Numbered from the stretch's first letter, positions 49,267-58,499 are shown. The stretch: DNA of 64,000 bases from DATJGS01 sp035494735 (GCA_035494735.1 DATJGS010000037.1:257234-321233), one strand, 5' to 3'. Translations and numbers: made by a program. Notes: generated by a model from the sequence alone, not told the origin.

Positions 49267-52155
49267 TCAGCTCGAGGCCGCGACGCGCTTCGCGTCCAGC
49301 CACTGCACGCGGTCGGCGTAGAGCTCGGGATCGAGGGCGGCCAGCGCTTCGTAGCGCTTGCGGTGACACGTGACGAGCAGGATCTGGTGGCGCTTCGAGA
49401 AATGCTCGAGCAGCAGCTTCATCGCGGCGCGCGTGCGGTCGTCGTCGCTCGTGGCGAACGCGTCGTCGATGAGGAACGGCAGCGGTTCCTGGCCGCGCGA
49501 CAGGTACTCGCTGATCGCGAGGCGCACCGCCAGGTGCAGCTGGTCGCGCGCGCCGCTCGAGATCTGCAGCACGGCCTTGCCGCGCGCCGAGCGCTGCCCG
49601 TTCGCGAAGCGCACCGAGAAGTCCAGGTCCTCGCCGAAGCGCAGCTCCTGCATCTGCGTGCCCACCGCCGACAGCAGCTGGCTGACGCGCTGATTGAGGT
49701 GCTCGGCCCAGCGCCGGTGCGTCTCGAGCGCGACCTGCTCGATCGTGGCGCGGGCCATCTCCACGGCGGTCTTGAAGCGCTTCGCGCGGCCGAGCGCGTG
49801 ATCGAGGCGCTCCTTCTCGGCGAGCTTCTCGGGGTGCTCGACGCTGTGACGGCGCAGCGTCTCGTCGACCTGCAGGCGGAGGTCCGAGCGGCGGCGCTGG
49901 ATCTGGTCGAGCGCCTCGCGATTGCGCTGCGCCTCGTGCTCGATGTCGAGCGGCGCGCGACCGGACGCGCTCTCGTCGCCCGCGCCACCTTCGGCTTCGA
50001 GCGTCTTGAGCTGGCTCTCGAGCTGCGCGATTTCCTCGGCCGGCCGCATCTGCTTCTCGGCCTGGGGAATGAGCTGATCGTGGAGCAGCGTGTAGCGTGA
50101 GCGGTCCTTGCTGCGCTCGGCGATGTCCGCGACGTGATCGGCCCAAGGGCGCTGCGGGTCGTACGCGAGGCCGGCGGCCTGCAGCATGCCGATGGCGCGC
50201 TGCTTGAGCCCGGTCGCCGCGGCCTCGGCGACGCGCTTCTCCTCGTCGATCCACGACCAGCTGCGCTCCATCTCGGTCATGCGCTGCTTGACCACGCTGA
50301 GGTGACGAATGCCGCCGGCCACGCGCTCGAGATACGAGGGATCGGGGATGCCGCCGCCCACCTTCTGCAGCAGTGTCTTGGTCTCCTCGAGCACGCTCTT
50401 CTTCTGCGACTCGAGCGCGAGCAGCTGGGCTTCGGCGCGCAGCACCGGGCCGTTCTCCTCGGAGAGACGCCAGTACTCCGTCCACTCGCGCACGAGATCG
50501 ATCGGGTCGCGGTAGCCCATTTCACGCGACATCTCGGCGAGCCCGACTTCGGTCTCGGCGCGCTTGCTGCGCAGCTGGTTCAAGCGGCGCTGCGCGTCGC
50601 TGAGCTCGTGCAGCGCGGCTTCGCGTTCGACCTGGCGCGCGTTGCCGCCCGTCACCAGCATGATGACGCCGGCGATCATGCTCAGCGCGCCGCCCGCGAT
50701 GAGCGAGGTCCACAGACCCATCTGCCCATTGACCGCGATGAGCACCGCACCAGCCGCGGCCCCACCGAGGCCGAGCGCGACGAGGAACCAGCCCGGCATG
50801 CGCCGCGCGTTGCGCAGCGTGTCGATGTCGCGCAGCGTCTCGGTGCTCTCGGTGCGCTGCTGTTCGAGTCCCGCGACCTCGGTCTGGAACGCGAGCGCGA
50901 CCTCCGACTGGCCGCGCATCAGCTTCTGCTTCTCCTCGGGCAGCCCGGCGAAGCGGCCCTTGAGGAAGTTGATGCGCTCCGGCTCCCAGCCCGTGCCGGC
51001 CAGCGAATCGCGCAGGTTGAACACCTCGGAGCGCAGCCGGCCATCTTCCTCGGCGATGCGCCGGATCTCCGCGGCCATGGCCACGAAGCGGTCCGCGTCG
51101 CCGGACGCACAGTTCGCGTACGCGGTGAGCGACTCGCTCTCGGTCTCGAGCGCCTTGCGCTCGCGCGCCTGCTCGTCGCGGCGCCGTCCCTCCAGCGTTT
51201 CGAGGTTGCGCTGCGCCTCCTCGTAGCGCGCGATCGTCTCGCGCAGTTCGGCCTCGGCGTGCGTCGAGAGGTGGGCGACCCCGCGCAGGCCCTCGGCCTC
51301 CTTCTTCAACGCGTCGAGCGCCAGCTTCTGCTCGGCGTGACTCTTGACCTGACGCCTCAGTTCGCTCGCCATGCTGCCGCGCCGCTCCGCGTCGAGCCGC
51401 GTCAGCGCGTCGCGCGCGACTTTCTCGTCCTCGGAGATCCGCGCCAACTCGTCGACCGGGCCGGCCAGCTGCGTCTGCTCGTGCTCGAGCGTCTTCAGGT
51501 CGGTCTCGAGCATGCCGAGCTTGGCTTCCAGCGCTTTGATGGCGTTCTCCACGTTGACCGTGCTGTCGAGCTCGGGACAGTCGTAGCGGCGCAGCGCGCC
51601 GTCCAGCACCTGCAGCGCCTCGGTGGCGTTCGTGTCGCCGACCTTCGTGTCCGCGGCGTTCTCGAGGCGCGCGTGCAGCGTCGAGCCGCGCCGCGTTTTC
51701 TCGTCGCCGGGCACGACCTGATCGAGTTCGCCCTGCAGCACCAGCGCGCATTTCTCGAACTCCGCGAGGTCGAGTCCGAGCAGCTTCTTGCCGATCAGGT
51801 ATTCGTCCTTGCCGGCGCGGAACTCCTCGGTGATCTGCTGTCCGCGCTCGTTCCACACCTCGACCGTGTTCTTCTCGAAGTCGCGATGGATGCTGTGGCG
51901 GTGCCCGCCCAGCTCGTAGTCCAGCTCGACGCGGTACGCGCCGCCCTGCCACGGGCGCCAGCGTTCGATCGGCGTGATCAGACGGTACGTGCGCTTGTCG
52001 TCGTCGAGGCCGTACAGCGCGGCGGTGATGGCGGCGAGCAGGCTCGACTTGCCGCGTTCGTTGTCGTCGACCAGCACGGTCATCTTGTCGGGCTTGAAGT
52101 CGAACTCGCACTTGAGCGGCCCGAAGCCGTCGACCTTGATGCGCAGGAGCTTCAC
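49267..52155 (-). CDS. yhaN: YhaN-type SMC-like ATPase with membrane hairpin
   Basis: A 962-residue ATPase, partner of the Mre11-like nuclease encoded just before it. The N-terminal P-loop region reads LVDDNERGKSSLLAA (about 29-42); the usual first Gly of Walker A is Asp, while GKSS is intact. Long coiled coils follow, broken by two adjacent transmembrane helices (WFLVALGLGGAAAGAVLIAV and LWTSLIAGGALSMIAGVIMLVTG), as in Bacillus YhaN. The C-terminal ABC lobe has SSGARDQLHLAVRLAISEYL (signature) and LPFLIDDAFATSDDDR (Walker B). It should tether DNA-end processing to the membrane. GTG start overlaps the yhaO stop (GTGA). Confidence 0.9.
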   Translation of the reverse strand: MKLLRIKVDGFGPLKCEFDFKPDKMTVLVDDNERGKSSLLAAITAALYGLDDDKRTYRLITPIERWRPWQGGAYRVELDYELGGHRHSIHRDFEKNTVEVWNERGQQITEEFRAGKDEYLIGKKLLGLDLAEFEKCALVLQGELDQVVPGDEKTRRGSTLHARLENAADTKVGDTNATEALQVLDGALRRYDCPELDSTVNVENAIKALEAKLGMLETDLKTLEHEQTQLAGPVDELARISEDEKVARDALTRLDAERRGSMASELRRQVKSHAEQKLALDALKKEAEGLRGVAHLSTHAEAELRETIARYEEAQRNLETLEGRRRDEQARERKALETESESLTAYANCASGDADRFVAMAAEIRRIAEEDGRLRSEVFNLRDSLAGTGWEPERINFLKGRFAGLPEEKQKLMRGQSEVALAFQTEVAGLEQQRTESTETLRDIDTLRNARRMPGWFLVALGLGGAAAGAVLIAVNGQMGLWTSLIAGGALSMIAGVIMLVTGGNARQVEREAALHELSDAQRRLNQLRSKRAETEVGLAEMSREMGYRDPIDLVREWTEYWRLSEENGPVLRAEAQLLALESQKKSVLEETKTLLQKVGGGIPDPSYLERVAGGIRHLSVVKQRMTEMERSWSWIDEEKRVAEAAATGLKQRAIGMLQAAGLAYDPQRPWADHVADIAERSKDRSRYTLLHDQLIPQAEKQMRPAEEIAQLESQLKTLEAEGGAGDESASGRAPLDIEHEAQRNREALDQIQRRRSDLRLQVDETLRRHSVEHPEKLAEKERLDHALGRAKRFKTAVEMARATIEQVALETHRRWAEHLNQRVSQLLSAVGTQMQELRFGEDLDFSVRFANGQRSARGKAVLQISSGARDQLHLAVRLAISEYLSRGQEPLPFLIDDAFATSDDDRTRAAMKLLLEHFSKRHQILLVTCHRKRYEALAALDPELYADRVQWLDAKRVAASS

Positions 52156-53384
52156 GCGCCGAACTCTTCGTACGACGGCGTGACTTCGCGCAGGCGGAAC
52201 GCGTCGAGTCCGTAGTAGATCGCGCTTTCGATCACCGCGCGCTTCTCGGGATCGCGTTCCTCGACGAGCTTCTGGAGCAGCGCGCACGCGAAGCGCTCCT
52301 CCGTCGTCGTCGGTCCCTTCATCATGTATTCCTCGAGGTCGTAGTCGGGCCGCACCGTGCGCAGGTCGAGCCTGAGGTGGAACGCGCGCTGGCGCAGCTC
52401 CGGCCCGGGCCCGGCGTAGCGCACACCCTTCACCAGCCGGCCCTTGAGGCGCAGCGTCGCGATGTCCTTCTCGAGCACGCCGGCGTCGTCGAGGGCCTTC
52501 TTCACGCGGCGATCGATCTCCTCCGCGCTCGCGGCGCCCGACAGGTCGCACGTCACGTCGTAGACGTTGCGCGGGTCCAGCTCCACGAACTCGATCTCGA
52601 CGAACGGCTGGCGGAAGCCGTACTCGACGCGTACGTCGAGCGCGCCGTGGTGGCCGAGCTCGGTCGTGTCGATGGCGACCGCCGAGCCCGCGTAGGCCAG
52701 CTTCACGCCGCCCGACTTCTCGCCGCTCGAGCCGAGCCGCGATCCGGCGTGGTAGTGGCCGACCGCCGAGTACGCAAACGGCGCGGACTGCGCCTCCGCG
52801 TCGCTGAACGGCGCGGTCACGAGCTGCCCGGGCGGCGTCTGGCCTTCACGCGAGCCGTGGAACAGCGCGATGTCGAAGCCCGACGGATCGGCGGTGCCGA
52901 TCTCGCGCAGCGAGGCCGCGGCCAGCGGCCGCTCGCTGTTCGCGCCGTTCGACGTGAAGCACCGCCCCCAGAAACGCACGCCGGGAAGCGAATCGAGTTT
53001 GATCGTGCTCCAGTACGGCGTCGTGAACAGCTTCACGTGGTCGGGCCACGTCACGCCGCGCGCCTTCAGAAGGCGCGGGCTCCAGTTGTGGCTGGATTCG
53101 GACCACGGATCGTGGTTGCCGGGCGCGATGAGCACGGGCGGACAGCCGGTCACGCGGAACGCGTGCAGCGCGAACGCCATGGTCTCGGCGTCGACGCCCT
53201 CCTGATCGAAGAGGTCGCCCGGAATCAGGATCGCGTGCGCGCCGCGTTCGATGGCCTCCTTGACGAGGCGTTCGAGCGCCTTGCGCTGATCGGCGCGGCG
53301 ATCGGCGCGCCGGTCGGCGGCCAACCAGCCGAAGGGACGGCCCAGGTGCAGATCCGAAACCTGGAGGAAGCGGGCAACCGCCAT
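52152..53384 (-). CDS. yhaO: YhaO-type DNA repair exonuclease (Mre11/SbcD family)
   Basis: A 410-residue calcineurin-like nuclease. All phosphoesterase motifs are present: DLHLG near 12, ILIPGDLFD, APGNHDPW, ALFHGS and VGHYHAGS. The C-terminal capping part ends in the acidic VTPSYEEFGA. A short RRAD triplet (ADRRADRRADQ) follows motif I. With the SMC-like ATPase it should form a Mre11-Rad50-like complex; the membrane hairpin of the partner points to YhaO/YhaN rather than SbcCD. The promoter TTGAGC-N17-TATCTT lies about 75 bp upstream; the ATG has only a weak GGA. Confidence 0.9.
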   Translation of the reverse strand: MAVARFLQVSDLHLGRPFGWLAADRRADRRADQRKALERLVKEAIERGAHAILIPGDLFDQEGVDAETMAFALHAFRVTGCPPVLIAPGNHDPWSESSHNWSPRLLKARGVTWPDHVKLFTTPYWSTIKLDSLPGVRFWGRCFTSNGANSERPLAAASLREIGTADPSGFDIALFHGSREGQTPPGQLVTAPFSDAEAQSAPFAYSAVGHYHAGSRLGSSGEKSGGVKLAYAGSAVAIDTTELGHHGALDVRVEYGFRQPFVEIEFVELDPRNVYDVTCDLSGAASAEEIDRRVKKALDDAGVLEKDIATLRLKGRLVKGVRYAGPGPELRQRAFHLRLDLRTVRPDYDLEEYMMKGPTTTEERFACALLQKLVEERDPEKRAVIESAIYYGLDAFRLREVTPSYEEFGA

Positions 53385-53458
53385 GAGATCCGTGCCCTCC
53401 GTGGGTCTGTGGGTCGTGGCGTCGCAGCGGCCCTGAGGTCGGTGCGTGAGCGTCGGCC

Positions 53459-53487
53459 AAGATATCAGGGACGCTGCGCCCGCTCAA
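53459..53487 (-). promoter_or_regulatory. Promoter of the yhaO-yhaN run
   Basis: Minus-strand TTGAGC (53482-53487), 17 bp, TATCTT (53459-53464). It leaves a leader of about 70 nt before the yhaO ATG and likely drives the whole minus-strand run. Confidence 0.6.
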
Positions 53488-53592
53488 AGACTACGCGGAG
53501 TGCGGGAGGCGATCGCGCCACACCGGCGGCGACCTCATGCGACACGCCGTGCACGGGTGGAGCGCGACGGTCAGGGCGACCGCCACCCGCCC

Positions 53593-54666
53593 TCAGTGCC
53601 CGAGGCGCTCGAGATCCTTCTTCGCGGCGTCGAGCGAAGGATCGAGCTTGAGCGCCGTCTCGACTTCGGCGCGCGCGTCCGCCTTCTTGCCCTCCTGCTC
53701 GAGGGCGAGTCCGAGCCGCCAGTGCGCGGCCGCCCACGACGGCTGGCCGATCTCGGGCTCCACGCTCAGATAGCGCCTCAGCAGCGCCTCGGCCCGCGCC
53801 GGCTCGCCGCCGCTCGTGATCAGGACGCGCGCCGCCTGGTAGTGGGGCCCGAGGTTGCCGGGCACGGCCTTTTCGGATTCGGCCAGCGTCGCGTCCAGCT
53901 CGGGCCAGCGCTTCGCCATCGCGTCGCGCATCGCCAGCACCGACCAGGCGCCGGTGCGCCACGGCTCGGCGGTCGCCACGTCGCGCGCCAGGCGCTCGGC
54001 TTCGTCGGGCTTGCGCCATGGCTGGGCGAGGCGGTTCGCGAGCGCGAGTTTCGCGTCCCCGCCTCCCAGCTCGGCGGCCTTGCGCAGGCACGTTTCGCCG
54101 GAGATCGAGTCCTTCGCGGCGAACGCGTTCTGGGCCTTCTGCAGCCAGCCCTCGGTCGGGTTCACCTTCACCAGCTCTTCGGTCAGCGCCGCCGCCTTCT
54201 GGCGATCGCCGCCGAGCATGCCGGGCGCGCTCGTGTAGAACTCGATCATCGCTTCCATCGCGTCGACGTGGTGCGGATCCAGGGCCAGAGCCGCGTCGTC
54301 CTCCTTCTTGAAGCGCCGCCCCAGGCTCATCTGCTTGAAGACTCCGGCGTGCTGCGCCTGCGTGCCCGAGACTTCGGCGAGCGCGTAGTGCGCGTCCGCG
54401 CTCTTCGGCGACGTGGCGACGGCGTGCTCGGCGAGGCGCGTGGCCTCGTCGTAGCGCTGTTGCCGCGCGCGCAGGCGGGACAGCACGCACAGCGCCTCGA
54501 GGTCGTCGGGCGCCGAGCGCAGCCGCGCATCGGCGGCGGCCGCGGCGTCGCGCATGCGGCCGCGGTCCATGAGTGCGCGCGGACCGTCGCCCTCGGCGCG
54601 GGCGGCGGGCGTGAAGGCGGCGAGGAACGCGAAGCTCAGGACGGTCGTGAGGGCGGCGCCACGCAT
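53593..54666 (-). CDS. Periplasmic TPR protein
   Basis: A 357-residue exported protein. The signal peptide is residues 1-24 (LTTVLSFAFLAAFTPAARA). The rest is a chain of TPR-like helical pairs: PDDLEALCVLSRLRARQQRYDEATRLAEHAV, SADAHYALAEVSG, HHVDAMEAMIEFYTSAPG, and a last clear repeat AAHWRLGLALEQEGKKADARAEVETALKLDPSLDAAKKDL. It probably acts as a binding scaffold; no catalytic domain is visible. It is divergent from the next TPR-like gene and shares its promoter region. The ATG sits a few bases after GAGAGAGAG on the minus strand. Confidence 0.83.
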   Translation of the reverse strand: MRGAALTTVLSFAFLAAFTPAARAEGDGPRALMDRGRMRDAAAAADARLRSAPDDLEALCVLSRLRARQQRYDEATRLAEHAVATSPKSADAHYALAEVSGTQAQHAGVFKQMSLGRRFKKEDDAALALDPHHVDAMEAMIEFYTSAPGMLGGDRQKAAALTEELVKVNPTEGWLQKAQNAFAAKDSISGETCLRKAAELGGGDAKLALANRLAQPWRKPDEAERLARDVATAEPWRTGAWSVLAMRDAMAKRWPELDATLAESEKAVPGNLGPHYQAARVLITSGGEPARAEALLRRYLSVEPEIGQPSWAAAHWRLGLALEQEGKKADARAEVETALKLDPSLDAAKKDLERLGH

Positions 54667-54720
54667 GGCAGACTCTCTCTCTCGAGGAGCGCCACTGGGG
54701 AGCGGCCGCGGCGCCCGGTA

Positions 54721-54749
54721 GCCGTAGGCTCTTCGCGCCCACCCGTCAA
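54721..54749 (-). promoter_or_regulatory. Candidate promoter of the periplasmic TPR gene
   Basis: Minus-strand TTGACG (54744-54749), 17 bp, TACGGC (54721-54726). The -10 lacks its final T, so support is moderate. Confidence 0.45.
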
Positions 54750-54800
54750 TCGGCCTGGGACCGGCGCGGCGACGCCGGGGTTGAGCGCGTCGCCTTAGGC

Positions 54801-54830
54801 TTGACGCGGCCCCGCGCACGCCCCCATGTT
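54801..54830 (+). promoter_or_regulatory. Candidate promoter of the membrane TPR-like gene
   Basis: TTGACG (54801-54806), 18 bp, CATGTT (54825-54830), about 32 bp before the ATG, which lacks an obvious Shine-Dalgarno. It is back-to-back with the preceding minus-strand promoter. Confidence 0.45.
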
Positions 54831-54862
54831 GGCGGACGCGGCAGCGTTCGGCCGCTCACGCC

Positions 54863-55636
54863 ATGACGACACCTCCCCTGCCTTCCGAGAATCCGCCGCG
54901 CGCCGCTTCGCCGGCCGACCGGCCGGAGTCGGCGCGAGCCGCGCCGGCCGGGGCCGACCGGCCGATGCCCATCTTCATCTTTCTCGCCGTGCTCGCCACG
55001 CTGGCCGCGATCGCGGTCGTCGCGCTGCTGCGCCCGGAGCGCGTGCGCGAGGGCCTGCCGTCCGACGCGCGGGCCGACGCGGCGCGCGCCCTGCTCGTCG
55101 GACACGTGTCGCTCGGCTTCAACGGGCTGCGCTTCGGTTCGGCACTGACCGGCGAAGCGTCCGCCGCGCGCGAGCGGCTGCCCGGCGACGAGCGCCGGCT
55201 CGCCGCGGCGGAATCGCTGCTCGACGTCGCATGGCGCAGCCATCGACTGGACCCGCGCTATCCCGCCGCGCTCGGCCACGTCGCGCTGGCGCGCGGCGCA
55301 CTCATGCGTGCCGAGCGCCGCTATCGCACGGCCATCGATCTCGACGCCGGTTGCTCGGAGGCGCGGCTCGGCCTCGGCGTCGCGTTGTCGCGCGAGGCGC
55401 TCACCCAGGGCGACCTGCTGCGCACGCGCGCGCTCGTGCTGGAGGCCGTGGCCCAGTTCGCGGCCGTGCGCCGCGAGTCGGCGTGGTACGTGCACGCGCT
55501 GTTCGACCGCGCACTGCTCCTGCCCGACGTGGGGCGGACCAACGAGGCGCGCGTGCTGGCCGCCGAGTACTTCCAGGGCGACTCGGCGAGCGCGTGGGCG
55601 GACCGCCTGCGCGCCCGCCTCGCCGAAGCCCGCTAG
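54863..55636 (+). CDS. Membrane-anchored TPR-like protein
   Basis: A 257-residue protein with a Pro/Ala-rich N-terminal tail, one transmembrane helix at ~36-56 (IFIFLAVLATLAAIAVVALL) and a helical region of TPR character facing the periplasm or cytoplasm (RYPAALGHVALARGALMRAERRYRTAID, ARLGLGVALSREALTQGDLLRTRALVLEAVAQFA, ALLLPDVGRTNEARVLAAEYF). No enzyme domain is visible. It is divergent from another TPR protein and converges with the dockerin-like gene 10 bp away. It probably serves as an assembly factor; function unknown. Confidence 0.75.
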   Translation: MTTPPLPSENPPRAASPADRPESARAAPAGADRPMPIFIFLAVLATLAAIAVVALLRPERVREGLPSDARADAARALLVGHVSLGFNGLRFGSALTGEASAARERLPGDERRLAAAESLLDVAWRSHRLDPRYPAALGHVALARGALMRAERRYRTAIDLDAGCSEARLGLGVALSREALTQGDLLRTRALVLEAVAQFAAVRRESAWYVHALFDRALLLPDVGRTNEARVLAAEYFQGDSASAWADRLRARLAEAR

Positions 55637-55646
55637 TTCGCGGTCG

Positions 55647-56285
55647 CTATGGGCACCACGTCACGGCGCTCTCCGTGGAGCCGCCGCGGAACAGCACCGT
55701 CGTCAGGCTCGCGAGATCGAGCCCGTTGAGGACGCCGTCGCCGTTGAAGTCCGACCGGGAGCCGTAGCCCGAGCCGAACAGATCGTCCGCGAACGCGGCG
55801 ACGTCGGCCGCGCTCACGCCGTTCGCGCCATTCTCGTCGAATGCCGCCACGCGAGCCTGTCCGAACAACACGCCGTCCGCGTACACAGAGACGCGTGCGT
55901 CGCGCGCCGCCCGATCGTGCCGCGCGGCGCCGATCACGCGAATGCGCGCGATGCCCTGGTCGTCGCTCACGGTACGGATGGTGTGCGACGCGCAATCCAC
56001 GATCACGCCGGCCGGCTGCTGATCGGCGAGCCGCACCGACCCGGTGGAGACAGCGTCCGAGAAGTCGAGCACGACATACGACGAGCGCACGATCTGCCCC
56101 GCGAGCCCGCGTACCACGACGTCGAACTCCCCGACCGGATCGGCGACGCCGGCGTGCGTGCCGACGAGCTTGATCGTGCTCGGGAACGTGCTGTCGAGCG
56201 CGCTCGGCGGACAGGCGGCGGCGCGGCCGGCGACGAGCGCGAGTGCCGCGGAGACGAGACACAGCGGAAGCCATTGAGTGTTCAT
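55647..56285 (-). CDS. Secreted protein with dockerin-like EF-hand repeats
   Basis: A 212-residue exported protein. The signal peptide is residues 1-24 (LPLCLVSAALALVAGRAAAC). A middle beta-rich, Ig-like domain (EFDVVVRGLAGQIVRSSYVVLDFSDA) is followed by a C-terminal pair of dockerin type I-like calcium loops: FDENGANGVSAADVAAFADDLF and DFNGDGVLNGLDLASLTTVLF. Such tails anchor or dock secreted proteins in several environmental phyla even without cellulosomes. It follows the membrane-TPR paralogue on the same strand, about 105 bp away. GGAGGAGATT precedes the ATG at 56283-56285. Confidence 0.82.
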   Translation of the reverse strand: MNTQWLPLCLVSAALALVAGRAAACPPSALDSTFPSTIKLVGTHAGVADPVGEFDVVVRGLAGQIVRSSYVVLDFSDAVSTGSVRLADQQPAGVIVDCASHTIRTVSDDQGIARIRVIGAARHDRAARDARVSVYADGVLFGQARVAAFDENGANGVSAADVAAFADDLFGSGYGSRSDFNGDGVLNGLDLASLTTVLFRGGSTESAVTWCP

Positions 56286-56390
56286 GAGCGAATCTCCTCC
56301 TCCGGGGGAGCCAAAGGTGAGCGTCACCGGGCGTGTGACGCTGGTACCCCTGACGCACGCGTCGGGTTCGCGCCCAGTCGTCGCCCCGGC

Positions 56391-58247
56391 CTATTGCCCC
56401 GGCGGGTAGTTCTTGTTCAGCTCGACGAGGTGCTGGCGCGCCTCGGCGTTGCCGGGCTGGAGCGCGAGCAGGTGCTCGAGCGCCTGGCGGCAGTCGGGCG
56501 GATCCGGGATGCGCGAGGTGACCGCGGCGAGGCCAAGCCACGCCGACGGATTCCCGGGATCCTTGGCGAGGAGCAGGTGATACACGCGCTGCGCCTCGCG
56601 CAGGTTCTCGTGCATGGTCTCGGCCAGCGCCCACTGCTGGAGGATGCGCGGGCTCGGCTCCGTTTCGGCGGCCTTCGCGAGCGCGTGCGCCGCGGCCGGC
56701 CAGCGCTCGAGGCGGAAGTTGCGGACGCCGAGGTAGTCCCAGCTCGTGCCACGCTCGACGCCGGTGCGCGTGGGCGGCTCGCTCATGAACGCTTCGACCC
56801 GGCGAAAGCCGAGGTCGACATCGGTGAAATGCGCGAGCCACTGCAGCGCGGGGCTGGCCACGGCGAGCGTCGCGGCCACGGCCAGCCAGCGCCGCGCGCC
56901 GGCGCCGCGCAACGTCTCGCCCACGACCCACGCCGCGACGAGCGCGAGCGCCGCGCCGCTCGGCGCGAAGTCGTCCCAGTCGCGGAACAGCCCCTGCGCC
57001 GGGTGAATGAACGGCAGCGCGAGCGCGAGCGGCACCGCGAGCGCGAGGATCACGGCGGCATCACCGCCGCGCAGCCGGCCGCGGCCGAGCATCACGAGCG
57101 CCGCGAGCGCCGCGAGCGTCAGGGGCGCGAGCAGGAGCACGAGGTTCAGGAGATCGAGCGTGCGTGTGCCCGCGAGCGCCGCGGCGAGCACGCCTTCGTG
57201 CCGCACTTCGGCCGGCGCCAGGTGCACGGCGTCGAAGCGCAGCATCGTGCGCACGATGCGCGGCCCGATCGCGGCCAGCGTCGCGAGCGGCACCAGGAGC
57301 GCGCCGAGGGTGAGCGGTTTGCGCAGGGACTCGCGCGCCCCGGGCTTGCCCAGCCACAGCGCCCACGCGACGACGCCCGCCGGAAGCATCGCCACGGCGG
57401 AACGGTGCAGCAGCAGCCCGAGGGCGAGCGTCACGCCGAGACCGAGCGGCGCCGCGCCGGCGGCGTCGGCGCGCTGGGCGCGCGCCATGCGCACGCCGAA
57501 CACCGCGGCCGCGACCACGAGCACGACGAGTTCACAGATCGCCTTGCTGTAGCCCGTGAACATGCCGAGGTGACCGCCGAAATAGACCGCCGCCGCCGTC
57601 GCCAGCGCCGGCGCGCCGCGCAGCCCGAGCGCGCGCGCGAACGCGCCCGAGAGCACCGCGAGCAGCGCTGCGTCGAGCGCGCCGATCACGCGCGCCGTCG
57701 TGTTCGCGTCGAGCAGGTGCGCGTTCTGCAGCGCGCTCGGCCACGTGTAGTGCAGCAGCACGTCGAGCGGCAGCGCCTGCGGGAACAGCACGCCCGGCTG
57801 CCCCGCCTCTTCGACGGTGCCCTGGCGCAGCAGGAAGTCGCCGACGTAGCGCACGACGTCCGGGCTCGCCCACACGAACACGCCGCCGGCCAGCGCCAGT
57901 AGAATCGTCGTCCCGAGCCCGCCGTTCGCGACGCGCTCGCCCATCCAGTTCCACGCCGGTTCGAGCCGCTTCGCGACCGGCGGCCACAGCACGATCGCGC
58001 TCAGCAGCCACGGCCCCCAGGCGAACAGCGGATCGAGGAAGCGCTGGAGGTTCAGCCCCCACATCCACATCGACGGCACGAACGACAGCGCACCTCGCGC
58101 CGCCACCAGGACCCCGAGAGCGATCCACAGCGCCAGCGCCGCACGAGCGCCGGCCGGGGTCGCCGGCACATCGACCGGCGCGGCCTTGGCCGTCGCGCGA
58201 GCGATGGACTTGGCGTGCTTGCTTCGCGAATCTCGGGATCGAGCCAT
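56391..58247 (-). CDS. Membrane-TPR family paralogue 1
   Basis: A 618-residue protein with ~11 membrane helices and a C-terminal soluble TPR part (from ~530). It shares with the two genes upstream an ordered set of motifs: MWMWGLNLQRF, GDFLLRQG, LPLDVLLHY, GGHLGMFTGYSKAI, LLLHRSA and HPAQGLFRDWDDFAPSG. I know no family name for this set. Polar motifs on loops (GDF, PLD, HRS, DWD) suggest catalysis on a lipid-linked or membrane substrate, as in GT-C enzymes; that is inference. It is separated from paralogue 2 by the 150-bp hairpin element. Confidence 0.8.
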   Translation of the reverse strand: MARSRDSRSKHAKSIARATAKAAPVDVPATPAGARAALALWIALGVLVAARGALSFVPSMWMWGLNLQRFLDPLFAWGPWLLSAIVLWPPVAKRLEPAWNWMGERVANGGLGTTILLALAGGVFVWASPDVVRYVGDFLLRQGTVEEAGQPGVLFPQALPLDVLLHYTWPSALQNAHLLDANTTARVIGALDAALLAVLSGAFARALGLRGAPALATAAAVYFGGHLGMFTGYSKAICELVVLVVAAAVFGVRMARAQRADAAGAAPLGLGVTLALGLLLHRSAVAMLPAGVVAWALWLGKPGARESLRKPLTLGALLVPLATLAAIGPRIVRTMLRFDAVHLAPAEVRHEGVLAAALAGTRTLDLLNLVLLLAPLTLAALAALVMLGRGRLRGGDAAVILALAVPLALALPFIHPAQGLFRDWDDFAPSGAALALVAAWVVGETLRGAGARRWLAVAATLAVASPALQWLAHFTDVDLGFRRVEAFMSEPPTRTGVERGTSWDYLGVRNFRLERWPAAAHALAKAAETEPSPRILQQWALAETMHENLREAQRVYHLLLAKDPGNPSAWLGLAAVTSRIPDPPDCRQALEHLLALQPGNAEARQHLVELNKNYPPGQ

Positions 58248-58292
58248 GACGGGCGACGATTCTAGAGCATGCGCTGGGTCGTCGTGCAGGCG

Positions 58293-58443
58293 TGGGGGCG
58301 CGAGAGCCGGACATTCTGGGTAGGGACCCGCTCGCCTGCGCATCCCTGCTTCGGCTCGCTCTGCCTCGGCTCGCTCCGCCAGTCCCTGGCTCCCGCGAGC
58401 CTCAGACGGTCCCCACCCAGAATGTCCGGCCCTCACGCCCCCA
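58293..58443 (-). repeat. Large hairpin: 36-bp stem around a dispersed 91-bp repeat
   Basis: Arms 58293-58328 and 58408-58443 pair over 36 bp with three mismatches, all of which are G-U in minus-strand RNA. The core 58323-58413 (from GGGACC to GGTCCC) recurs at 63909-63999 with one change (T at 58351). Inside are two 15-bp tandem units of the form TCGGCTCGCTCYGCC. It stands 57 bp past the stop of paralogue 2 and 46 bp before paralogue 1, both on the minus strand. Confidence 0.85.
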
Positions 58444-58499
58444 CTCGACGTGCGACAACTGCGCTGCTCGCGATCGCTCCCGCCACCACGACCCCGAGT

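Noticed and set aside
50134..52215. Plus-strand open frame of about 690 codons antisense to the YhaN-type gene
   Set aside because: The minus strand encodes an intact ABC/SMC protein coupled to a nuclease gene; the plus frame has no recognisable domain.
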